DNA of 64,000 nt from Amorphophallus konjac (taxonomy: Eukaryota; Streptophyta; Magnoliopsida; Alismatales; Araceae): positions 79,299,247-79,363,246 of the forward strand of contig CM040128.1 in assembly GCA_022559845.1 (NCBI GenBank), read 5' to 3'. The notes beneath the pieces were generated by a model, which saw only the letters and a list, made by a program, of their open reading frames with translations, made no database searches and was not told the origin of the DNA. The stretch's first letter is position 1. Each line of letters begins with the position of its first letter. A program made the position numbers and the translations under genes. Shown here piece by piece: positions 32,648 through 41,713 of the stretch.

Positions 32648-33850
32648 CTTTTCCTTCTTCGTCAACTTGCGCAAGGATAGCACCTACAGAGTCATCCAGG
32701 ACAGAAACATAAAGAACAAGTGGTTTGCCTGGAACTGGCGGCCTCAGGACAGGAGGATTGGCCAAATAATCTTTAGTCCATCAAAAGATGTCTCACACTT
32801 GTCATCCCAATTAAATTTGACTCACGGTTTAGTAAGCTCGTAGAACGGCCTACACCTTTGTGAATGCTGGGAGACAAACCGGTGAATGAACTGCAACCTC
32901 CCGATCAATCCTCGAACTTCCTTCAAATTCTTGGGAGGAGGCATATCCCTTATTGCCCTTGCCTTATTGGGATCAATCTCAATACCCCTCTTGCTGACTA
33001 TGAATCCAAGCAATTTTCCTGACGAAACACCAAACATGCACTTCTTGGGGTTCATCCTTAACTGATACTCCCGTGCTCTCTACAAGACTTTGGTTAGAAC
33101 CCCGGGATGCTCAATCCTTGTTCTTGATTTCACTACTAGATCATCAACATACACCTCTATAAAAATGTGGATCATATCATGAAAAATAGCCATCATGGCC
33201 CTTTGGTAGGTGGCTCCGGCGTTCTTTAGCCCAAACGGCATGACCACATAACAATAAGTTCCCCAAGGTGTAGTGAACGAGGTCTTATCTTGATTCTCTT
33301 CAGCCAAGCGGATCTGATTGTAACCAGAGAAGTCATCCATGAAAGAGAGGGTCTCGTACCCTGCCGTATTATCAATTAGCACGTCTATGTGAGGGAGGGG
33401 GAAATCATCCTTAGGACACGCACGGTTAAGGTCCTGGAAGTCTATGCAAATTCTAACTCTTCCATCCTTCTTCGTTACCGGGACAATGTTATCCACCCAA
33501 TTGGGATAGAGGACGACTCTAATAAATCAGGCCTTATGGAGCTTGTCGACCTCTTCTTTCATCTTTAATGCCATGTGAGGGTGGAAACGTCTTAACCGTT
33601 GTTTGACCAGGACGGATCCTGGCTTAAGTGTGAGACGGTGTTCAACAAGCGCAGGGTCCAGACCCGGCATATCCTCATAACTCCATGCAAACGCATCCTT
33701 ATATTCTCGAAGAACTTGAATGAGTGCCTCTTCTTCAGAGAGCGGCAAATTTTTACTGATGAGGATAATCCTAGGGTTTTCCTCGGTACCCAGATTAATC
33801 TCTTTGATGGGTTCTTCTACTAAGGCTGATGGTTCGTCAAATCTTCTCAT
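32648..33850 (-). pseudogene. pol: Element B reverse transcriptase and first half of RNase H
   Basis: The RT motifs are VPVTKKDGRVRICIDFQDLN, FPLPHIDVLIDNTAGYE, SFMDDFSGYNQI, MPFGLKNAGATYQRAM and the catalytic YVDDLVVKS, followed by the thumb/connection segment GFIVSKRGIEIDPNKARAI. RNase H starts with LVLYVSVLDDSVGAILAQ and is cut at 32648 by E2. A TGA after LHKA (33527) lies where FIRP normally follows Gly. A stop follows ELTKP (32822), and one base is missing near 32772. Confidence 0.92.
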
Positions 33851-34870
33851 GCCACTAGCAAAAGCATCAGCTCGTCCTCATATTCTTTGTATTCTTCATC
33901 CCCCTCTTCAATAGGGTCTTCATCATTCATAATCTCATAAACACCAAGCCCTTCATATGTAGAACCTATATCCTCACATTCTATCTCTGGCAGGAAGATC
34001 AGATCCTCTAAGAAACCAGGGAGGAGTAAGCATGTCCGGCATCTTCTAGCTAGATCTTGCAAAAACGTACGGGGAATCTATCTCCCCTTGGCTTTCTTAT
34101 AAGTAGCTACCTCAAGACACTTATTACAAGAGGAGGGAGAGGAACAAGACAACAAGCTAGACGAACTACCCTGGCCTAGAGGAGGAAGAGAAGAAGAGGA
34201 AGACACAGTGGATACAGTAGAAGGTACAGGAAATGCCTCCTCATCAGAGGAGAAAAGGAAGTCCGCTAACGAACCTTGAAAGGGCGGCCCTTGGATCTGG
34301 GCACACTCATGAGCAAGATAAGAGGTTTCTTTAATAGAGATGGAGGATTAGAAAGTTTGAAATTTGGCATTTTTTTTTCGTTTTCAAGAATAAAGCAATG
34401 GGAGGAAGGAATAGGAGGTGGTGTTGAAATTGGAAGATTAGAAAAAGATTGGATGAGGGGTTGCCCACGCGAGGGTATAATTGAGAGTTGAGAAAATTGC
34501 TCGAGAAGCAAAGGAGGAATTGAGAAAGCTTGAAACAAATCTGGAGAAAGAGTTATCAAGACCGCGGGTGGTCTGGGAATATTGGAGACAAACAATCTGG
34601 AGCACCAAAAGGTAATAAGTGACAGATGCATAGAATTAAGAGAGAAATGGTCGGCCCACAGCCTATCCACAGTGAAGCCTTCTTCGAACAGCACATCTGG
34701 CTCCCCAGTATATGTATAGTTTCTCAAAAGCTGCCTCTTGTCTATAATCACTGCCGGCTTTTCTATCAACTCATGAATAAGTGGCGGCCATTCCGAATCA
34801 GTCGGCATGAATAGACGGCTTAGAGCAATGGTAATGTCGTTCATATCAAACCATCTATACCAATCACATT
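33851..34870 (-). pseudogene. Element B linker between protease region and RT (conserved DWYRWF segment)
   Basis: On the minus strand NDDPECDWYRWFDMNDITIA begins near 34870, continuing LSRLFM and a Pro/Ser-rich tail (to 34266). An acidic segment (EDPIEEGDEEYKEYEDE, near 33900) then leads into RT. Element F has the matching DWYRCFNVENSVITLRWLF at 62395-62455. I know no function for this piece; conservation across two Tat families suggests a structural spacer or an uncharacterised domain. Confidence 0.65.
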
Positions 34871-34957
34871 CCGGGTCATCATTTTTATTATTTTGTCCGG
34901 CCTCAAAGACTCCAGAGCTTTATATGTAACCAGCGGGGCCACGTGGCGAGCAAACTA

Positions 34958-35401
34958 TCATGCATGTACATCTTGATGATCCAACATAGAAGTGACCAAT
35001 GGGGTTTGCTCGTCATATTGAGTAGCCCCTTTCACAAAGTGTGTTTGCAGAGTCCATGTAAGGGGCTGTCTATCTGTCTTGAGAGTGGAGGTCATAACAG
35101 CCCATGGCTCTCTTTCATTTTTACCATGTTCCTCTTTGCTCGGCCCTTTATATCCCAGGCCGCCCCGGAGAATAAGCTTGTGATTCTTAATGGGCTTTAC
35201 CCTGCCCTGCAGGTTCACACCTAGGCCTTTGCCAGATCTGTACCCCATTTTCATCAAAGTGTTCCACCCTGGGGTATTCATCATATTCTTCTTTTTCTTC
35301 CCCTTGGGGGGTAGGGGTGACATCAAAGCCGATGTAGGTGTTGTGATTGGAGGCCTTGGCAAATCTTGCCGCGGATCGGCAACATCTAACACTGATAGCA
35401 A
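34958..35401 (-). pseudogene. Element B G-patch-like segment
   Basis: The frame contains TLMKMGYRSGKGLGVNLQGR followed by VKPI and RGGLGYKG. Glycines with an aromatic at regular spacing look like a G-patch, an RNA/helicase-binding motif found in many retroviral and retrotransposon proteases. It lies after the protease in element order, as in other Tat elements. A lysine-rich run (KGKKKKN) precedes it. Confidence 0.65.
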
Positions 35402-35440
35402 AGGCCTATTAGTTGGCCATATGGAAGGTACTGACGTTGC

Positions 35441-36060
35441 TTAATGTATATTCTCTGATGGCAAAATAGGCATGCTTGTGACTTTAATGATGCGCCCTTT
35501 GTGTGGAAACTTTATGCATTGGTGATTCGTGGAGGGCATGACATCAAGTTCTTGGAAATAAGGGCGACCCAAAATGCCATTGAAGGTTGGATCCATGTCC
35601 AGAATGTGGAAGTCCGCTGTAACTGAGACCGGACCCAACCCAACTTTTAGAGTGATCATCCCCAAAGGCGGCTTCTTCGTGTTATCATAGGCAGTCACTG
35701 TAATGGTAGATGGCCGGATCTGACTATCCAGAACGCCACACATCTTTAGAGTGCTTGGCGGCAATACATTAATGGACACTCCAGTATCCACCAAGCATTG
35801 TTTAACTGCCACCTTGTTAATGTCAACAGTAATGCATAAAGCATATTTCCTGGCTGGCTTCGGAGCTAACTTATGCTCATGGAAAACAATGGCCGGCTGA
35901 CCACTTGCCGATGTCAAGACTGATGTAATCTGTTCAGCCGGAATGTCCTCATTAACCATCACCTTCCGTAGATACTCTTTCAAAACTTGCTGGTGAATGG
36001 TGGATCTCTTTATCAGTTCTAAAATGGAAATTCTTGCCGGGGTCTTGTCTAGGTGCTTTA
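35441..36060 (-). pseudogene. Element B aspartic protease with conserved N-terminal segment
   Basis: It begins with the Tat-typical stretch YDLLKHLDKTPARISILELI, then LKEYLRKVMVNEDIPAEQI. The retropepsin follows: KQCLVDTGVSINVLPPSTL (active site D-T-G) and, about 75 residues on, FNGILGRPYF (flap and Gly-Arg-Pro). The domain is open from 35983 to 35441. A stop near 36097 separates it from the Pro-rich region. Confidence 0.88.
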
Positions 36061-36906
36061 GCAGGTCATATTGTGTGCCCGGTATAGATTCCTATTCTTG
36101 CTCCTGTTCTTCTTGCCCCTGTGCAGCCTCCAGCTCCCTTTGTGGAAATACACGATGGAACATCCGTCCACTACGGAGCACCATGATTTGCGACGATCGC
36201 GCCTCTGTCGGGTCGTGGGTAGGTGGAGGGTTGGTGGATGAAGAGGGGATATTAGGATTGACAGGTGTTGGGGGAGTGACTAAAGGAGGAGCCCTGGCCT
36301 TGTAAGCGGAGGGATAGTGGTAACAGGAGAGGCAATAGTAGGAGGGGTAGGGAGTGCCTGAATGGCTGGAGAAGGAGTAGGCCGAATGAGGAAGGGTCTA
36401 GGCAAAAATGAAGGGTTTGGTGGCGGAGGATTGGTGGTTGTAGTGGGGGAATTAGGGGTTGGTGAAGGGCAAATGAGGAGTGGCCTAGATGGCAAGGATG
36501 AGAAATTGGTGATAGGAGGGGGAGTTTGCTGTGGTGTGGAAGATGATGGAGGGAGAATGAGGAGAGGTCTAGATGGCAAGGGTGAGGAATTGGTAGTGGA
36601 GGGAACTTGGTTAGTGGTGTGTAAAAGGGGACGGGATGGTTGGGGAGAATGCGTTGAACGAAGAGGTGTTCTTAACAAGCGAGGTGGTTGAGTTGGAGTT
36701 TGGTTTATAGCCCCGACAGAGGCGTTCTCTTCATGCCTCCCTTGTCCTCTTTCCACTTCGTGGAAAGAGGTAACAGGGTTCACTTGCTGATTCAGGGGGT
36801 GCTCCGGCAGTGGATTATGGACAATCCCCATGTCCGGTTGAGGTGGGGGAGCTTGCTGCTACTGAGGGGGAGGTTGAACTTACTACTGAGGCGGCTGCTG
36901 AGCCTG
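36061..36906 (-). pseudogene. Element B Pro-rich gag-protease spacer
   Basis: The minus-strand frame at 36831-36280 is nearly half Pro, Ser and Thr (for instance SSPLPSRPLLILPPSSS) and starts GIVHNPLPEHPLNQQVNPV, matching the gag C-terminus of A (GIIQNPLPEHQQPNHQVNP). It is low complexity and probably an unstructured linker. Confidence 0.65.
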
Positions 36907-38700
36907 CTACTGCCGAGGAGGTCTTCTAGCCTTCAAAGTGGCAATAAAGTGCCTCATTTCATCCCATTTAATGCCGCCCTGATCATTCAAGTCATAGATA
37001 TAATTCTTAAAATGAAAGCAATGATCTATATTATGACCAGGCTGATGGTGGAAAACACAATACTGAGAGGTATCCACATTAGAGGGCCAGGCCGTTCTTT
37101 CCTTTGGCAAGGTGAGCAGGTTGGCGGCCATGAGTGCGTTAAAGATATCGGGAAGGTTCTCGGGTAATTGAGGGTATTGGGCCCTTTTGGGGCCTGGTGG
37201 TCTTCTTGGTTGCTAGGGACCATAGTTGGTAGGTGGCGGCACCTGGTGGTATTGTTGAGGAACTGGTGGGTTCGAGTGGATGGCTTGATTTTGCGGAAGA
37301 GGATGGAAGGGTCGCGGGAGAGTATTTGTTTGGGGAGTGGAATTAAAGAAAGGGAGTTGTTGTGGAGGTTGTGGAGGTCTTGGGTTGGGGTGGCGGAAAG
37401 GTGTGGGGTTGCCAACCACACCCACCTGCTCATTAGTCACGGTGCCCTCGGTTGTGCCACCGCTATTGTTAACATTGGTGTTCTTTCTCACCAGCCTTGG
37501 TTTCTATTCAAACATGCCCATGATGGGCGAATCTTTCATCTAAGTTTGTATATACCTAGCTCTCTCATAGAGCTCTTCCATAGTGCTCAGCCTATTCATG
37601 GCCAGAATGTGATGGAACTATGGAGTAGAATTTGATATAATCATCTTGACTTGCTCCGTTTTCGAAAGGGTATCTTTTAGTTTCTCGGCCATAGCTCTCC
37701 ACCTATCGGCAAACAGGACGAAGTCCTCTTCGGGCTTCATCTTCTCAGTAACAAGATCCGTGACTGACAGGGATGGACCTACACGGTCCTTATATTTCTG
37801 TAAAAACTTTCACTGAATAATATCAAAATCTCCGGCTTCAGCCGGCTCCAAGGAATAGAACCATTCGAGTGCCGCACCATCTAGAGACCTTCTAAAGAGA
37901 TAGGCCAAGGAGATCTTATTGTCCTGCCAGAAGGAAGTCTCGTACATAAAATCTTTCAAATGAATGAACGGGTTACCCGTTCCATTGTAGCGCCAAAAAT
38001 TCGGCATCTCGGAATGAGGCAAGTGAAAAACTGGGAAGGTGGAGAGAGCAATCTCCGGAGCATTCTTCGGTGCCGTGACCTTCTTAAGCTGCTCCTCCAT
38101 ACTAGCTATCTTCTGGAGGAGTATGGTGTTGGTGTCGGACTCGACCAGGGCCGGGTTGGAGGGGAACGGAGTCGGCATAGGCCTCCTTAAGATTTGGGGA
38201 GGTGGAGGATATTGGGGCCTAACCACTGAATGGCTTGCCGGTTGAGCTGGCACAGCCATGATAGTAGTTGGTGGACGTGAAGGAATTTTCTGTGAGACCG
38301 CCTGGTCATTAAGAGATGGATGGCCAACCGCGGCCTGAGGAGGGTTTGAAGATGAAGGGACAGATTTCCCTTTTAAAGCGGCCTGGACCGCCTGACGTTG
38401 GGAGTCATCTAATTGAGACAAAGCATGGATCAAATCATTAAGATTAAAAGATGGGGCAACGTCCCCAGATGTGTTTTGTGTGGTAGGTTGAGCTTGGGAG
38501 GAAGGCTCAACCTCTTGAGTAGTAGTATCTACCACATGAACTTGGGAATAATAGTCACGAGAGGGAGCATAGTTTCCCTCATAATGGGTGGAATCTTGAG
38601 GGGGGACCTCATAGGATGGGTCAAATTGACCCTCCTCATAACCATCAAAAGAATACCCATAGTTGGTCATGTTAATGATTTTACCTGAACGAAGTTGCAT
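36907..38700 (-). pseudogene. gag: Element B gag
   Basis: Gag starts at 38700 (MQLRSGKIINMTNYGY). The core includes PHSEMPNFWRYNGTGNPFIH, KISLAYLFRRSLDGAALEWF and EKMKPEEDFVLFADRW. The knuckle-like CVFHHQPGHNIDHCFHFKNY lies near 37055. Stops occur at 37808 (Q-stop-K, CGA to TGA) and several points between 37620 and 37215. It aligns with A gag and with the F fragment throughout. Confidence 0.9.
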
Positions 38701-39247
38701 GTTTGAGGAGAGGAAAATATTTCAAACCAACAAGTATAAGTAAGAAATAATCACCCAATCAAGCAAATTGTTCACACAAGTTGTAATGAACTCTAGATTT
38801 TAAGGTTTTCTTTTTAGATTAAGGTGGATTTTTAAATGTGTAATCAATTCTCTCTCTTCAATGCGGGTCCTAGTTTCAAGTTTGGGTGTAATCTCCGGGT
38901 CAACTAAGTTCTTTCTCTCTCTTCACCAACGGATGGGTTAACTATACTCTGGGTACTTCAAATGGTACAACCGGCCCGACGTCCGTGAGGGAATCCACAG
39001 GTGCGGGGACTTACGGAGGCCTTAGAAGAGGAATTTTCAGTCCAAAGAGATGGAATGCTCAATGGAGGGTCCTTACAATTCCAAGAAAAGGGTGTGAGAT
39101 CCTAGAAGTGTAAAGAGAGGAGGTCTCTTAACCAAAGTGTCCTAGACTGCAAGCTAATGCAGGCAGATCAAGCAGTAATAATCAAACAATCAATAAGTGA
39201 AGCCAACAGTGAAGATAGTAGTAATAATCAAGGTTCTGTGAAAATAG

Positions 39248-39625
39248 AACAAAATGACGACCTGACAGTAGTCACTATCTCAATAAACAACGACTAGGTG
39301 ATAGTCACTAATCACTGTAAACAGTGGTAAACAGTGAGCAGTAAAGTAAAATAGTGCCTTGGTGTGAGACGCTGAATATGTAAATAACGTCTCAGTGAAG
39401 GGGCGTCAATAGCAGTGAACAGTGATCGGAGTGTGAGGAGAAACAACACTAACTGAGAAATGACGCCTTGGAATTAGGCGTTAAATGAGTGAATGACGCC
39501 TCTGTGGAGGGGCGTTGATTATGAAAAACAATGAAAAATGCCGCAAATAATAGAAACAACGCCTCTGTGAGAGGTCGCTGATTATGAAAATAGCGGCTTC
39601 AGAGAAGTCGCTAATCAGTTCCAGA
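39248..39625 (+). repeat. GACGCC-type hairpin array 6 (leader of B)
   Basis: The dyads include TGACGCCTTGGAATTAGGCG near 39462, TGACGCCTCTGTGGAGGGGC followed by GTTGATT near 39494, and GACGACCTGACAGTAGTCAC near 39256. They lie in RNA that would be packaged as the element's 5' end. Confidence 0.8.
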
Positions 39626-39714
39626 GAACAAATGATAAGCTGAAAGCAAACAGAAACTAAATTTTCTTCTTAAAAATGCGAAGGACAGTTTAAAAATTGA
39701 CTAATCCAGTGGGA

Positions 39715-39836
39715 GGTGTGCACGTGGTGCACAATGGGAGTGTGCTACGTGGAGCACTAAGGAGGGGCACACGTGGGTGCCAAAGGAGGGGCACACGAGG
39801 GTAACAAAGAGAGGGGCACACGTGGGTGCCAATGGA
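39715..39836 (+). repeat. Short tandem repeat with CACGTG cores in leader of B
   Basis: Four to five imperfect units of about 25-28 bp contain GGGGCACACGTGGGTGCCAA or close variants. CACGTG is the plant G-box core, but no role is shown. Confidence 0.7.
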
Positions 39837-39861
39837 GGGTAATCAAAATAAAAACATCAAG

Positions 39862-39880
39862 GGTCCCACCGTGATCGCCA
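39862..39880 (-). promoter_or_regulatory. Primer-binding site of element B
   Basis: The minus strand reads TGGCGATCACGGTGGGACC, identical to element A, three bases inside the LTR. Confidence 0.72.
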
Positions 39881-40648
39881 ATTTGTAAATGTGCCACAAA
39901 GACATTAAAAAGAAAGAAAATTTAAATTTCTTAAGGGGAGAAACTAAGAAAAGATGCTTAAGCTAAGCATGATATATGGGATATAAAAGAAAAGAGAACA
40001 AAAGGAGCATGTGATACTCTAAGGAGGGTGATCGCTAGAGGGGTTACCTCAAAAAAAAAGAGATGATCGCATGTACCTTGTGAAGAAGCGGGTGAGAGTG
40101 TGAATCCTTCCTTCCTCCTTCTACCGGCCGGCCGATGAAGGGGGTTTTTATTTTGATTACCCTTGTGAAACAAGCAAAGACAAACAAACAAGATGGATTA
40201 GCCAAAGCGTAGTATCAATGCTCACAATAAAGAGGTATATGCAACACCAACATGAACACACCTGATGTGTTTTTGTTTAAACCCCTAAGAGGAGTAAAGG
40301 GTGGGAGTTATGCTATGCGTGCAAACAAGTAGCATGTTATGCAGAGAATGCTTCTAGCAAAGATGGCTAGAAAGAGGGATGCGTGTATGATGAATAATAA
40401 GAAAACTAAAGAGGAAGAGGGTGCCCTTCTGATGTTGCCGCAGCAGTAAAGGGAGAGAGGGAAAAGCTTCAGCCGTGGAGAAGAGGTCCGCCGGAGGAAG
40501 AAGCTTCAACCGTGGAGAAGAACATGCAGAAAACCTGTTAATGAAACACTAAAAGGGCTCCTCCCTCTATATCGCAGGGATCTCTCTCTTTAAAAAAATC
40601 CTCTCTGTGTTAGAACTCTCTCTTCGTGGGTGGCCTTCAAGGAGAAGT

Positions 40649-40656
40649 ATTTATAG
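40649..40656 (-). promoter_or_regulatory. TATA box of element B 5' LTR
   Basis: CTCTATAAATACTT on the minus strand is the promoter that would drive gag-pol of B. Confidence 0.6.
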
Positions 40657-40797
40657 AGCTTAAAATCTAGTTCTAATAGGATTAGAACTAGAGATAAACT
40701 TCTAGAATATAGATTGATTTCCAAGGAAAGGATCAAGATCAAAATATAGAAGATTGCCTTCGCAAGGAAGAAGCAGTAGAAACAGACACGGAAGCTC

Positions 40798-41095
40798 AAA
40801 TGACGATCTCAGGGTGGTCGCTAATTGAAATGACGACCGCATACACAACCGTTAATTCCTGGGTTAATTTTAGAAATAAAGGACTTTCCATATTTAAAAA
40901 TAGGAAATGACGCCTTCATGGAATGGCGTTAATTAATCAGCGCCTTAGAAGCTGACGTCAATTCTTTGAATTTTATTTTAAATGGAATTTGTAAAAATCA
41001 GAAAATGACGCCTGTGCACGCGGTCACTAATTGTTGAAATAACGACACCCTTATAGCCGTCAATTAAATGACGCCCTGCTGACGGTCGTGAATTA
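40798..41095 (+). repeat. GACGCC-type hairpin array 7 (5' LTR of B)
   Basis: This is the counterpart of array 1. Some dyads differ between the two LTRs: AACGACACCCTTATAGCCGT here against AACGACACCCATATAGTCGT at 5731. Confidence 0.78.
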
Positions 41096-41713
41096 CAAAT
41101 ATTATAGAAAAATTAGAAAAACTTCATATTAAGCCATTTCTGAAGTCCACTTTGGGACATTACGTCGTGACATGAGATTTACTCAACATAGTGTCGATTT
41201 TAGCATGTCTACACCACCCACGCCAACAACTATGGGTATGTTTATTTAAATTCTTAGATAAATGAGTAGTGAATATGCACTTTATTTTGCTCATGATATT
41301 TTATGTTTACAGGTTTGAGTGCCTCTACATCAGGTCTACAGAGTACACCGCTTCCATCACATTCTACTGCTATGTTTATTTAAATTCTTAGTTAAATGAT
41401 AAGAATTCTATATGTTTACTTGTTGAAATTTTTTATTTAATAATGAGCTAAATTCTGATTAACTACTTCTATTTTACTTGTAACATGTACATCAGGCACA
41501 CCACCTGTGATAGTTGGCTCGTCTGCCCACTCGGGCACACAATAGGCAGACGATGCTGTTAGCCATCATGAGGGCGAGCAGGTGGTGTTGCAAGAGGGAC
41601 ACAAGCCATGTTGGGTTTCTGGGTAAATATTTAAACTCATGAATTATGTTCATTATATATCCATCAACTATATATATAATTGTTGGCTATCATTTTAACA
41701 TTTGTAATTGCAG

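Larger units (their letters stand above)
38701..39861 (-). other. Leader (5' UTR) of element B
   Basis: This is non-coding. It contains the blocks shared with leader A (CTTCAAATGGTACAACC near 38957 and GCGGGGACTTACGGAGG near 39003, with GTAAGT on the minus strand at 39009-39014). It also holds GACGCC-type dyads at 39248-39625 and a short tandem repeat around GGGGCACACGTGGGTGCCAA at 39715-39836. Confidence 0.65.
4666..41213 (-). mobile_element. Element B: giant Tat/Ogre-type retrotransposon with antisense PMD genes
   Basis: This minus-strand element is bounded by LTRs at 39884-41213 (5') and 4666-5905 (3', truncated by A). Removing chromovirus E2 and one TSD copy leaves about 20.6 kb; the part of the left LTR beyond A brings it to about 20.7 kb. 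Order on the element strand: LTR, primer site, leader, gag, protease, G-patch-like motif, linker, RT, RNase H, archaeal-type RNase H, integrase, long 3' region with two plus-strand PMD genes, LTR. Dual RNase H and an antisense ORF after pol are known traits of the Tat lineage. LTR copies look about 97% identical over the roughly 190 bp compared by eye. It inserted into a CACTA transposase gene; the right flank begins ccacc. Confidence 0.85.
39884..41213 (-). repeat. 5' LTR of element B (1330 bp, complete)
   Basis: It begins TGTAAATGTGCC and ends CATGTCTACA on the plus strand. TATAAATA on the minus strand lies at 40649-40656. Dyad array 7 (40798-41095) lies upstream of the TATA box, in U3. It is collinear with 4666-5905. 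Confidence 0.88.
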
